Shown one piece after another: positions 1 through 13,300 of a stretch of 64,000 nucleotides of DNA. The notes beneath the pieces were generated by a model. That model worked only from the letters and a program-made list of their open reading frames with translations. It did not search any database and was not told the origin of the DNA. The stretch is from positions 1 through 64,000 of the forward strand of contig JAPTMU010000110.1 in assembly GCA_028583405.1 (NCBI GenBank), in the 5' to 3' direction. Numbering within the stretch: the first letter of the stretch is position 1; each line of letters opens with the position of its first letter. Made by a program: the position numbers and the translations under genes. Origin of the DNA: Pogonophryne albipinna. Lineage: Eukaryota > Chordata > Actinopteri > Perciformes > Artedidraconidae.

Positions 1-812
1 GGTTCATAAAAACATGTTCTTACTCAATATCAAGCCACAGTTATTGCTTTTATTTTAAATCGTATAATTTCGGACTTTTGTTTCCGTCTGTGAGGAAAAT
101 AAATGGGGCTCAGAGCCTCAGAATACTGAAATCTGCATTTTTTAAATCTTTTTTTCCTTCTAATTTGTTATTCTTTTCTAAATAACACAGTGTTATTTAC
201 TCACCAATAACACACAATTATCCTTGCTTTTATTTATTGGTTTAATTCCATAATCTCTGGCTTTTTTGGCGTCCGTCAGGAACTGAATTTCAATACCCAA
301 GATCCTCAGCTATGGTTTAAGCTCGCTGATTGGATGTTCTAGACGCAATGCATGCTGGGATTTGGTGTTTATATTATATGAAATCCGGAAAACATTTTAA
401 AAGAATAAAAGAATACTTAATTCCGAGTGCTCTTGCGTTTCTCTTTGAAAGTCATCACATAACGGCATTGTAATACGCGGTTCGGCTGCATTACATATTA
501 CACATCTGCCGTAGTTCTTTATTTATAGAGCCCTGATCAGAAGACCTTTGGAAAAACTGAAGAAATGCCGCCGAAACTGAATACTTGACGTGGATCATAA
601 ATATATCGACAATTAAACAACATCTTCAATTTCTCTTCACACAATACGTCTCCTTGCAGTATCAACACAAATTCGGCTGATTTTACATTTGATCTAATTC
701 ATAGATAGGTTATATTTACACCATAACGGTGCACAGCTGATAGAAAAGGACTGTAGTTTTTAAAGATATTACTGATTTTCTTTGAATGTAAGAATGTAAA
801 TACTGAGTCTGT
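1..812. other. Non-coding flank, nothing recognised
   Basis: This is AT-rich sequence with no convincing exon, RNA gene or complete repeat. It lies beyond the 3' end of unc93a. Confidence 0.5.
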
Positions 813-820
813 GTCCTACA

Positions 821-1169
821 CAGTGGCGGTTTTGGACCAATTTGACTGGGGGGGGCCACTGGGGGGCCAGTTATTTTCTGAGGGGGGCACAATAAATGCA
901 GGACGAAAAAGAGAACTAGACAGTATGAAGTAATTGCGCATAAGAAAACAATGCAATACAGTTATTGGTATTTGTTTCAGTACACTTATTTATTTCAGAT
1001 AGATCTTATAGTTATTACTGTTAGCTTCAGCTTAAGTTATCGTGCAATGTTTGCACTAACACATTTAACATTTAAAAAAAAAAAAAAAAACTGTTCATTG
1101 TTAGGGGGGCCACAGGGGGGTCAGAGGTCAGTGTTAGGGGGGCACTGGCCCCCCCTAGAACCGCCCCTG
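821..1169. mobile_element. hAT-like miniature element with 8-bp target duplication
   Basis: The left end reads CAGTGGCGGTTTTGG and the right end, reversed, reads CAGGGGCGGTTCTAG, matching at 12 of 15 bases. The flanking 8-mers are GTCCTACA (813-820) and GTCCTACG (1170-1177), a 7/8 match and the size expected of hAT transposition. The interior is only about 320 bp, with G-rich blocks near both ends and an A-run, and no transposase. It is a non-autonomous copy. The short ORF across it is not a gene. Confidence 0.75.
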
Positions 1170-1739
1170 GTCCTACGCTAATAATACAAAGTTATTATGT
1201 GTACCTTGTGTGGACCTCCTAGTGGTTAAAGCACGTTATTGAATTATTGTTTTTATGTGTTATATTTGATTAAAAAAATATTAAGAGTACATACTTTCAT
1301 AGGGGGAAAGTAGAAGGTCTGTGATAGAAATATAGAATATAAAAAATCAAGAAGATACTATAAGTAATCTCTACAATAAAACAGTTTAGTGCAGGATGTA
1401 CAAAGATATTAATAGGAGGAGGTGCAAAACAGAAAAACGAATTAACCTTTATTTAAACATTAAATAACAGATTAAGGTCTTCTTTTAAATAAGAAAAAAG
1501 CTTTGGGGGTATCTATCTACAGATAAATATTAAGCCTGACAAAGTACTTAACTTCTAATATATTGCTTTCCTGCAATGTTAACTATGTTGAAGCACTTAT
1601 TTTAACTGATATTATACACATTAATAATACTCTTATGTATGTAGATAGAATAAGAAATGTGCAGAATATGACAGTTTAATGGTGGAGGTACACACATATT
1701 GATAGATGTCTTGTAATGCACTGTTGAGGAACCTGTGAC

Positions 1740-1822
1740 CCACGTTTTTCATTCATTCATAACTACACCGTAGTTGTGTATATGATATGTCAATAAACCT
1801 TAGAAAATCTTGAAATCTTGAA
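1740..1822 (+). repeat. Possible LINE 3' tail
   Basis: An AATAAA-like stretch is followed by repeated ATCTTGAA units, a tail style common at the 3' ends of fish LINEs. No reverse-transcriptase coding sequence is visible upstream, so only the tail would remain. Confidence 0.3.
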
Positions 1823-2314
1823 AGGGATGTGCAAACATAGCAATTATATACACTTTTTAATTAACTATTAGTAGAGAATAACGAGTAATGAATATATTTT
1901 ATTACTCGTTTCCATTCATGTCAATTGCAGATGAATGTTTAGTCTTCTCAAGCACCAACTATCAAATATCTCTCCTGATTGTTGGCACTTGACAATCACC
2001 TTCCCTGAATTTGACTCAGGTGTAACTAAAGTCTGATTTAAGGGTTGTTTATATTTCACATCATTAATCAGAATCTGCAAAGTAACTCAAATAAATGTAG
2101 TGGAGTAAAAATACCAGGTTAACCTCTGAATTGTAGTGGAGTAGAATTACAAAGTAACAATGAGCTGTCATGTGGGTATATATTAATGCTGCGCATTATG
2201 GACACAAGCGATTTTCACCCATTTATTAATTATATGTTTTACATTTGATAACACCAATGTGTTTAATACTGGCAACTTCTAATTGTGGGAAAAACGAAAA
2301 CGTTCAGGAGAGAC

Positions 2315-3491
2315 CAGTGACGTGCGGTGAGGTTCATGGCTGGTGAGGCACGGACTCTCTCCGAGTCAGATTTACAAATATTATATTTTGACCTTAATCG
2401 AAATGTTCGGTTATTTTCAAAAGCTTTTTTAGTCTGATGCTTCGATTCATTTTAAACAGACTGTTCAACAAAAGGATACCCAAAATCTAAATATTGGATT
2501 GTTCTTTCTTAGTAAGATCCCATGTTCATTACAAATGTGGTCTTACCTTGACTTGAAGATGAAGTCCATGCTATCCCTCTGGACAACAATCTCCATTACA
2601 TTTTTGTAAAAGTCCTCCTTATCTTCCTCTAGTTTCAAAACAAAAGTCTAGCTTGTTGTTTGCTCTACCGTCTCTGCATAGAATAACAGTAGCAACAAGA
2701 ACCTGTGGGCTCACTTGCGCCCCCTTCAGTGCGGCAGAGGTTGTGGCTGCCTCTCCAGGTGCTTTTTTCATTGCCGTTGTATGATGAGACCAGCGGGCTT
2801 AAATATCATATATACGTGAAATAAGTTATTTAGAGACTATGGATGGCGAGGATAAATGTAATAAAGGGATCTACAAACATTACATTGGTGACATACAGTG
2901 AGATGGTGCAGGCATGCGCTTAGGGCCCGCTTTCCAGACAGTTTCTGTGGGGTGACGCATTCTGAGGTGAGGCAGAGCTCATCTGTGCCTCACCTTACCA
3001 CACAGTAACTGGCTTGAGCGCGCTCACAAAATAAGTGACCGCGTATAATTAGTGCCCGCGCTCCAGCCAGTTACTGTGGGCTTCTGTGAGGCAGAGCTCG
3101 TCCCTGCCTCACTCAGATTTGGGTCAATATTCTAGCGCGCAAAACAAGAGAGAGACAGCCCTCTTGCTTGCTCGCGGGAGTGAGAAAAAGACGTGCTGCA
3201 CTCACGAAACACATTACCAGTAGAAATACATTGCTTTTAAAATCGTGCTGTGCAACACGAAAAAAAGGGGAAAATCGTGTTGGTGAACACGAATCAATGA
3301 TTAAAAATCGTGTTGGTGAACACGAAATGCCATGAGACTGGGTTGGTATGTGTGCGTGGGGAGTGTTGCAGTAGAACATTCCACTGTAGCGCCCGGTACC
3401 TTAATGGGAAATCCTACATGTTTGAGCACCCTCTATGAAACGTCAAGCTACCCCACAGCACCCCCAAAAGAAAATCTCTGGCGCCGCCACT
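2315..3491. mobile_element. Mosaic of decayed DNA-transposon ends
   Basis: The stretch opens with CAGTGACGTGCGGTGAGG and closes, on the minus strand, with CAGTGGCGGCGCCAG. Both are hAT-like termini, but they do not match each other well, so two elements may be joined here. Inside are GTGAGGCAGAGCTC motifs repeated near 2965 and 3087, and three copies of a short palindrome between 3240 and 3330. No transposase frame is recognisable. Confidence 0.45.
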
Positions 3492-3499
3492 GCTTTTGA

Positions 3500-4086
3500 C
3501 ACAAATAGTAAAACATTTATTCAACATTTATCAACAACATTTACAGTATATGCTTTTCAGTTACAGTTCAGTAACATTAAAAAAAGATGTGAAACAATAC
3601 TGCTTCGTAGAAAATGTGTTGGTTTCATAATTGCACAAATCCTGATCATGTAAAACAGCCCTTTAACACTTTAAAAAAGGCAATAAGATCCACTAATATA
3701 ACCTCTATTTTACCCGCATTTACCATGTATGTACATAATCTGCGTTTTAACACGGGTAAATGAGACACAAAACAAAATATATTTTACCAACAAAAACCTA
3801 TAAACACTCATTGAGTCAAATATACAAGAATAGATATTTATGTTTTGTTTTTTTACTTTGTCTGAAATGTATTGTAATTGTTCTACAAGGGGAAAGGAGT
3901 TTTTTTTAGGGAGGGTGGCTGAACCAGTAAAAATCAGGATGCAGTGTCTGATTGAACCTCCATAATTCTCTTAGTTTTTCAGGGTAATTCGAAACATTTT
4001 TGGCATCAATGTGAGGCCCTTAATTTCCATCTTAATGTCCAGAACAGGGTGCAAAAAAACAAACAAAAACTCTTGTACATCTGTCC
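3500..4086 (-). other. unc93a: Probable unc93a 3' UTR with poly(A) signal
   Basis: This follows the unc93a stop codon. The first clear AATAAA on the minus strand lies at 3521-3516, which would give a 3' UTR of roughly 570-590 nt. The transposon-like end at 3491 lies just past it. The 3' boundary is inferred only from the hexamer, so it could be shorter or longer. Confidence 0.4.
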
Positions 4087-4379
4087 CTACAATTTTGTCT
4101 GGGCGACGATTTTTCCCTGGTCTTTGTGGAAGTCCTCCTTGTTGTGGGGCGGGTGTTCGGCCTCCTGTATAGACGGTGTTGGGTGTTTGCGTTCGTGATA
4201 CTCCACGATGGGGTACGTGATGACGGTGAGCATCAGGAAAGACAGCAGGATGTACAGTTTGGTCTCCAGACACAGGAAGGTGCTGTAGGCGAAGGCGATA
4301 ACGAAACCCAGGGACTCCCACATCCGGTAGTTAGCGAACGCAGCCTCTTTGTGCCGAGAAAAGAGGATCCCGTAAAGAG
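4087..4379 (-). CDS. unc93a: unc93a exon 8 (terminal coding exon)
   Basis: It encodes residues 370-466 and the TAG stop at 4089-4087. It opens with ALYGILFSRHKEAAFANYRM, followed by the last two hydrophobic spans and a hydrophilic tail rich in H, E and K that ends in QTKL. The acceptor has the tract TCTCTGCTTTCTGTCCCGCAG. A TTAA-type transposon begins only about 28 bp upstream of the acceptor, at 4408. Confidence 0.95.
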
Positions 4380-7300
4380 CTGCGGGACAGAAAGCAGAGA
4401 CATGTAACTAAAAGGTCACCTATTGTGCAAAATCCACTCGTTCATGTTTTTTTGTACATCAACATGTGTCCCCTCTTCTTCATGTCTCTTCTACATCAAC
4501 ATGTGTCCCCTCTTCTTCATGTCTCTTCTACATCAACATGTGTCCCCTCTTCTTCATGTCTCTTCTACATCAACATGTGTCCCCTCTTCTCCATGTCTCT
4601 TCTACATCAACATGTGTCCCCTTTTCTTCATGTCTCTTCTACATCAACATGTGTCCCCTCTTCTTCATGTCTCTTCTACATCAACATGTGTCCCCTCTTC
4701 TTCATGTCTCTTCTACATCAACATGTGTCCCCTCTTCTTCATGTCTCTTCTACATCAACATGTGTCCCCTCTTCTTCATGTCTCTTCTACATCAACACGT
4801 GTCCCCTCTTCTTCATGTCTCTTCTACATCAACATGTGTCCCCTCTTCTTCATGTCTCTTCTACATCAACATGTGTCCCCTCTTCTTCATGTGTCCCCTC
4901 TTCTTCATGTCTCTTCTACATCAACATGTGTCCCCTCTTCTTCATGTCTCTTCTACATCAACATGTGTCCCCTCTTCTTCATGTCTCTTCTACATCAACA
5001 TGTGTCCCCTCTTCTTCATGTCTCTTCTACATCAACATGTGTCCCCTCTTCTTCATGTCTCTTCCACATCAACACGTGTCCCCTCTTCTTCATGTCTCTT
5101 CTACATCAACATGTGTCCCCTCTTCTTCATGTCTCTTCCACATCAACACGTGTCCCCTCTTCTTCATGTCTCTTCTACATCAACATGTGTCCCCTCTTCT
5201 TCATGTCTCTTCTACATCAACACGTGTCCCCTCTTCTTCATGTCTCTTCTACATCAACATGTGTCCCCTCTTCTTCATGTCTCTCCTACATCAACATGTG
5301 TCCCCTCTTCTTCATGTCTCTTCTACATCAACATGTGTCCCCTCTTCTTCATGTCTCTTCTACATCAACATGTGTCCCCTCTTCTCCATGTCTCTTCTAC
5401 ATCAACATGTGTCCCCTCTTCCTCATGTCTCTTCTACATCAACATGTGTCCCCTCTTCTTCATGTCTCCTCTACATCAACATGTGTCCCCTCTTCTCCAT
5501 GTCTCTTCTACATCAACATGTGTCCCCTCTTCTTCATGTCTCTCCTACATCAACATGTGTCCCCTCTTCTTCATGTCTCTTCTACATCAACATGTGTCCC
5601 CTCTTCTTCATGTCTCTTCTACATCAACATGTGTCCCCTCTTCTTCATGTCTCTTCTACATCAACATGTGTCCCCTCTTCTCCATGTCTCTTCTACATCA
5701 ACATGTGTCCCCTTTTCTTCATGTCTCTTCTACATCAACATGTGTCCCCTCTTCTTCATGTCTCTTCTACATCAACATGTGTCCCCTCTTCTTCATGTCT
5801 CTTCTACATCAACATGTGTCCCCTCTTCTTCATGTCTCTTCTACATCAACATGTGTCCCCTCTTCTTCATGTCTCTTCTACATCAACACGTGTCCCCTCT
5901 TCTTCATGTCTCTTCTACATCAACATGTGTCCCCTCTTCTTCATGTCTCTCCTACATCAACATGTGTCCCCTCTTCTTCATGTGTCCCCTCTTCTTCATG
6001 TCTCTTCTACATCAACATGTGTCCCCTCTTCTTCATGTCTCTTCCACATCAACACGTGTCCCCTCTTCTTCATGTCTCTTCTACATCAACATGTGTCCCC
6101 TCTTCTTCATGTCTCTTCTACATCAACACGTGTCCCCTCTTCTTCATGTCTCTTCTACATCAACATGTGTCCCCTCTTCTTCATGTCTCCTCTACATCAA
6201 CATGTGTCCCCTCTTCTTCATGTCTCTTCTACATCACCATGTGTCCCCTCTTCTCCATGTCTCTTCTACATCAACATGTGTCCCCTCTTCTCCATGTCTC
6301 TTCTACATCAACATGTGTCCCCTCTTCTTCATGTCTCTTCTACATCAACATGTGTCCCCTCTTCTTCATGTCTCCTCTACATCAACATGTGTCCCCTCTG
6401 CGGAAAGAGACTCTGAAAGTTTCAGGAACAAAGATTCTCTCTCTTTTTGTCCTGATCCATTTCTATAAAAACCTGTCTGAAAATGAGCTGATCAGATTTT
6501 GGCCACTTTATGATGTCATAACGGTGTTTTTTCTTGTGTAACCATTAGCCAATCAGCAACCAAGGTAACTCCCCCCCCCCCCCCCCCCCCCCCTTATCAC
6601 CTGTATCTCCTCCTAGAGCACCATTGAGTTCTTTGTAACCAAATCTCTCTCAGAGGGGCGTGGGGAGGGGCTCCTTATTTTCATCTAAAGTAACAGACAG
6701 AGAATCAGCTCTTTGGGAACAGGGCTGAAACAGAGGGGATTATGGGTAATGCTGCAATGATCTGTTTGGTGTTTGGAGACAAACACTTCAGAGACATGTT
6801 CTGTATATATCTGAGACCTGTGATATATTGATGAAAAACAGTATCATAGGGGAGCTTTAAAACAACCATAATCATTTACATATAGACATATAAGGAAGAC
6901 ATTTAAAGACACAACATGTATATTTTCTGCCACTAGGGGGCTCTCAAACTGAACAAAAGCAGAGATTGATGACAATTCAATAGTGTGGCATCTTTGTGGG
7001 AAGTTTTTGATTTTTTGGGAGGATTTCAATGCGAGAGGAATTAAACACACAGGTCTTCTCTTGAAAACAAATGGACCTGGTAATAAAGTCCAAGCAAAAC
7101 ACTCAAAGCAGTTTTGGTGGACAGTGGGCTACCGCTAGCTTTTATTCAGGGTGTATCTCTTATAACTTAAAGGGGACCTATCATGCAAAATGCACTTGTT
7201 GATGTCTTTTATACATAAACATGTGTCCCCGGTGTGTCGGGGAACTCACGCAGCGTCAGAAAAATAAAACCCTCTCTCTTTTCCTCCGTACCCAAATCTC

Positions 7301-10300
7301 TAAAAACGGGGGAACAACGGAGCTGATCCAGATTTGCGTCTGATATGACGCAATATCGGAAATGTGGACCCACGGCCCAATCAGAAAGTTGCTATCAGAA
7401 ACAATGCCCGACTGTTTTGGACGTAATATGGTCGGTGTTTACATGAGCATCGCTAACACTCAGAGCTAACCTGTACTGGAGAGCATGTGTGTGAAGAAGC
7501 AGGAAGTAAAAAGGAACTCACCTTGTGGTAGAACCGGCAAGAGAGAAAGCCTTTGAGCTCCAGACTGTTTCAGAGAGAATCCTTGATAATCCATGATATG
7601 GCGTTTCATCATGGCAGTATTTAGTTTAGACAGTAGCTGCCGGGTCCCCCATGAGCTCAGACCCCTCCTCTTTATTATTTAAGCTTTATACCCCAAATCA
7701 GCACTTTTGAAACAGGAAGTGAAATAGAGGGATATGAGGCATGGCTAGAATGGGTGATCTGTTTGGTATTTTGAGCAAAACACTTCATAGACATGTTTTT
7801 AATATATTTTTATATATCTGAGACCTATGCTATTGCCTAAAAATAACATGATGCACTTTAAGATGTAGGCGTCTGAGGACTAAAATCTTCATCCGGTCTA
7901 AGTATATAGGGGACACAAATGTTGCTTTAAACTGGATTTTTCTAGCAGTTTTGATTTGAACTGCTTGCTCAAAGGGGTTTTGAACACAACACAGTTACAG
8001 ATGACCAGATTTTAAACACAGCGTAACATTTCTCTAGTTTTGAAAATGTTGATGTGAATGTAAATGCATAACACAACAAAATATATAACATAGGTTTAGT
8101 CATTTAACTTGAACTTATTAATGCAGAAAGGTTCAATTATATAATGTTAAAGAAGTGCTGTGTCAGAATCCTTCCTCCCTTTCCTTTTTTATTTTGAAAG
8201 TAGACTCGCCTTGTGTCATGCCTGCTTTTCACTTCCTGCCTTTGTCTTTTTCCCGCCTTTTTTGATAGCGTACCCTTCACTTATGTATTAGTTTCACCTG
8301 AACCTGCAGCCACTTGTTTATCATCTCCTCATCAGATCAGTTTGTATTTAAGTCTTGTGACGTTAAGTTGTTTCTGTAAAAGCTCCTGTTGCCTTTGAGT
8401 CCACCTGGTTTTGCAATGTCCCAAATACAACCAATAACGTAGGCTATATTACAAAAGGAAGCACTGAACAGAAATCAAACAGAATTAAATATAGCAGAGA
8501 CTTTGAGAAGGAGTTCAGGGGATGTAGCATGCAGGGCAGTATTTAGGTTTTTAAAAAGGACAGGAATTATATTAAGAATTTAGATTAACCCCGTGCTGAT
8601 CCACACTCAATTTCAGAAGGTGGCAGTAAATGCACCTAAAAGCTGTTTGCCAACCGCCATAAAACCATAGAAGAAGAAAAAGAGTCCACCTGCTCTACTA
8701 TTTCTGACAGGTAAGACTAAAGGGAAGCTTATCTTCGGACCCTTTTCAAGATAAATGTGTAGCGAAAATGTTAAGACTGACAGGAGTTTCTTACCGTTGG
8801 TCTGAGTTTGCCAGATAGCGTCGGCCATCCCCCACAGAGCGGGAAACACGAAGAAGACCCACAGCTGGTCGGGATGAGGCCTCCAGAACAACAGAGCGAT
8901 GATACAGGAGAAGTTCGCCAAAGCAGCTGAAGACAGACACAAATCAGAGGTTTATTCAGTCAATTTTCACATTTTAAGTCTCATTGTTCTGTATCATTAT
9001 ATGCATGTGAGCTGTAGTGTAACACCACATTTGCTTTAGCTGACACTATTATCCTAAATGACTTATAAAAGCTGCAATCAACCATGAAGATACAAATCCA
9101 GATGAATAACGTTACTTTAATAAAAATGTGAGGAACAGGTTGCTTATTTATACTTCTACTTTACAAATGTATGAACAGTTCTTAACTCCTGCCTGTCCAT
9201 TGAAAAGTATGTATCTCAAACTAACAAACTATAAGATGAAGTGTTCCTTATTATTGTATTATTGACATGTGAAAAAATCTCCCACAATTTAAGCGAAATC
9301 AACAATAAAAATACCCTCTTTATTTAGCTGGAAAATGCTAAAAAGGCTATTTTTTTCTGAGAAATCTAGGAAACAAACATTGAAATATGAGGATTTACCA
9401 AAGAAGAGGAGAGCGGCTCTCCCTGTGTACTGGGCGAGTCTCCCAAATAAAAATGAGCAAACGGAATTAGTGGCTCCGAAGCACATCATCACATATCCAA
9501 CGGAATGGATGCCCAACGCACACGTCACGTAGTTCTGCAGAGAAACACAAAACATGGATTTAGAAAGCAGGTTATTTGTATTTAGTGATATAGGAGTTAC
9601 AAGACAAGTGCATACAAGTATAGTGTCACAGATACAGAGAAGACAGTAAGGTGACAGTAACACTCATTTAAAAGCAAAGATAATAAAACATGAATAACAA
9701 AGGGACATGAATAAAAGTGACAGTGCAGTGTGAGATACACACATCTGAAATGTTTAGCTCTGACTCAATCGTTGCTAACTTTTTAGCAGCAATAGTTTTC
9801 TTTGACATCACTTTCTTTCTACTTTCTTTTTTAACTTATCCTTTAGTTATGTCAAGTGTTTCATGCTCAACAACCCCCCCTTTGGAACATTCTAATCTGC
9901 AACCCAATAATCCGAAAATTCAAAGGATCCTGGCCATATTTGTGTAGCATATAAAATGAATTTGGCCTCCTCACTTTGGTGTACTCCCCGGACAGGAAGC
10001 TCTGCTCGAAGCCGCTGTACATGGTGAGCGGGATGAGGGTCAGCAGCCTCCAGTCCTTCAGCAGCCGAAACGTGGCGAGGAACGTCTTGGAGAACGGCTC
10101 TCGGTTCTCCCTGAAGTGACTCGACTGCTCCCGGTCGATGTTGTCCAGAAACACGGCCACGATGATCATGGCAAGCACCCCCACGCCTAAAATACAGCAA
10201 GACAATGAAGGTTTGGTAAAGAGAAACTTAATGTGAATTTACTAGTCAACTTTATTGTCAATCTTTCAGTTTGTGTGTACAGACAGAGAGATCGACATAC

Positions 10301-13300
10301 CGTTTCCCACAATCCCGAATAAAAAACAAATATATAACAAATATATAACAATCAAAAGACCCATTTATATGCACACATTAAGACCTTAATAAAAGCACAA
10401 CAATCAATATATACAAAATAACTGGCATTTCAATATCTTTGAGAATGTACATTAGTGCAAGACTGTCCATAGCAGCGTACTACTTCAATCAAACAAGATT
10501 TTTAGGGTTATTTTTTTCTGGTATAAAAGCAAAAATATAAAGATTATGGGAACTTTGTCAAATGTTACTTTTTGGTTTCACTGCTATAAGACCATCCAGC
10601 ACAAATATACCCAGTTAATAATAAGAAATTGCAACACAATTTCCAATCTACGAAAGTCGTGAGAGGCAAGTGAAACAAAACGAAAGTCTGGTAGTCTATT
10701 TGGATAGGATACTAAATACATTTGCACACTTTTTATATCGTAAACTATGTCCATATGCTTCTGTTTTGGTGGTCGTGCCTCAACATGCATGCGCGAGTCA
10801 TAGGTGCTCTCCGGCACTTGTAAAAATAGCACTACACCTGTAGCGGCCAAAATCATAGTTTAAAAGTATGATTGCCGCTGAGGCGCCAGATAGCGAATCT
10901 TACGCAGAGAATGATCCAAGTCCAGACAAGATCGCCAGTTCTGTGCATTTTATTCCTATCGCAAAGGTACAATGAACAGGTTTACTTTCCTTGAGGCTTT
11001 CCTATGGCTTTCTTTCTTGCTTGCTTGAACCACCTTGGTAAAAAAACATTTGCCTACTAGTGCTCTACTCCCATCTCCACCTGTCTTCTATGGCAAGCCG
11101 ATTTAGCTTTTATTCATTTCTGGAGGATATCAAAAAATCTATTCTGACTCGTAATAATGTTTATTTCTGATATCAAAAATTGAATCAATAATTCAATTTT
11201 TATTTATAACTAGTTGAAATTGTATTTCTGATATCAACAATTGACATTTCGACTAGTTGAAATTGAATTCTTGATATCAGAAATTGGTATTTTTACTAGT
11301 TCAAATGTAATTGTAACTAGTAACAATTTAATTACTGATATCAGAAATTGGCAAATTGGCATCAGTTCAAATGCCAACTCCCATTGAAATGAATGAGAAA
11401 AACGATGCAATTCTCACTAGTTAAAATCGCATTTCTGATATCAAGAATACACATTACAGCTAGTTACAATTGAATGTCTGATATCAAGAATACACATTAC
11501 AACTAGTTACAATTGAATTTCTGATATCAAGAATTTGCATTCTAACTAGTTCAAATAGAATTTTTGATATTAGAAATAAACATTGTTACTAGTAAGAATT
11601 GTTTTTTGATATCCTCCAGAAATGAATAAAAGCTAAATCGGCTTGCCATAGCCTCCAATATATATATACAAGTACACCCAGTGCCCAAACATGCCTTCAA
11701 ATAATATATAGCCCCTGATAGTGAAAGTTACCGATGTAGCATCCGACGAGCGTCCACACCAGCTCCTGCGCGGGCCGGGTGGAGGTCGTGTTCATGTTCA
11801 GGTTCAGGCTGCAGTCTACCGCTCCGCACGCCAGCAGCTGCTCCTCCGGGATGATCGCTGACAGGAAACACACACACATTTACATTCAGAGCGCTCTTCA
11901 CCAAGAACACGAACAAAGAAAGAAGCCGAAGCCAACTAGTGGGTGTATTTTTACTTTTAAGTGTGTAACTTCTAGGACAAATTGTTTTCAATAAGTCATA
12001 GAACCAACAATATGAGTTTAAATGAGAAAATAAAAATGTATGCAGACCCTTTTAAAGACAATGATATGCATCCATTTCATTACACAAAAAGAATACTTAA
12101 AAATATGAATATCTTAAGAGACATGTTTGTATATATACTCATCAGTTATCTAGTTCAGTTAACAGTGTATTGTTAATTATTATAAATAAATATTATCGCA
12201 TGTTTCTTTGTTATAAAATGCAACTTTCAAAGCGGAAACACTGATAATTAAATAAATAAGACATGTATTATATTGAGTAAAAATAAACACAGTCTTAGAA
12301 ATAAGGATTTATTGTTCTTGCTGTTCTCTCAGGGCTTCAGTACAAATGTATTTTATATGTAAGCTAGATAATCTATAGCCTATAGAACAAATTGAGCACC
12401 GGAAATAGAATAAGAATTAAAAATCTTTGTGGTGTTCTTCTGAGAAATGCCCCTGACATCATGTGAGCTGATAAACTGGGAAGCATTAACAGCAATAAAA
12501 TGATAAACTGATGAAGGTAACATCATCCACTCAGAGCTCACACACACCTAGTCTCTTTAAATTAAAGCCATAAAAAAAGTGGTCAGTCAGCACTTAGACT
12601 TTGCCCAGTTTGTGCATCATCAGCTAAACACAGGAAGTAAGTGCATTTACTCTTGAACTGTAATTAAAGGGGCCCTATTATGCCTTTTGGGTTTTTTCCT
12701 TTCCTGTAATGTGTTATCTAGGTTTTTGTAAAGTAGAGACACTACATACTGATATACACCTGAACATCAGCAGGAGAGGACTCTTTAAAGTAGAGACACT
12801 ACATACTGATATACACCTGAACATCAGCAGGAGAGGACTCTTTAAAGTAGAGACACTACATACTGATATACACCTGAACATCAGCAGGAGAGGACTCTTT
12901 AAAGTAGAGACACTACATACTGATATACACCTGAACATCAGCAGGAGAGGACTCTTTAAAGTAGAGACACTACATACTGATATACACCTGAACATCTGCA
13001 GGAGAGGACTCTTTAAAGTAGAGACACTACATACTGATATACACCTGAACATCAGTAGGAGAGGACTCTTTAAAGTAGAGACACTACATACTGATATACA
13101 CCTGAACATCAGCAGGAGAGGACTCTTTAAAGTAGAGACACTACATACTGATATACACCTGAACATCAGCAGGAGAGGACTCTTTAAAGTAGAGACACTA
13201 CATACTGATATACACCTGAACATCAGCAGGAGAGGACTCTTTAAAGTAGAGACACTACATACTGATATACACCTGAACATCTGCAGGAGAGGACTCTTTA

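Larger units (their letters stand above)
4408..6860. mobile_element. TTAA-flanked miniature element carrying the 37-bp array
   Basis: The left end is CTAAAAGGTCACCTATTGTG (TTAA changed to CTAA). The right end is TATCATAGGGGAGCTTTAA, with TTAA at 6857-6860. Both ends, and the right-hand interior around 6690-6820, resemble the elements at 7167-7861 and 45344-46054, including a shared ATATATCTGAGACCT block. TTAA at the ends fits piggyBac-type insertion; no transposase is present. The element fills over half of unc93a intron 7. Confidence 0.7.

Noticed and set aside
4423..6541. Three overlapping plus frames of 660-690 codons
   Set aside because: They are three readings of one 37-bp tandem repeat, all with the same cyclic peptide and no splice or start context; a repeat artefact within a transposon.
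8213..8398. Extra unc93a exon in intron 7
   Set aside because: It is on the opposite strand, and the splice phases of exons 7 and 8 already join perfectly to family-conserved sequence.
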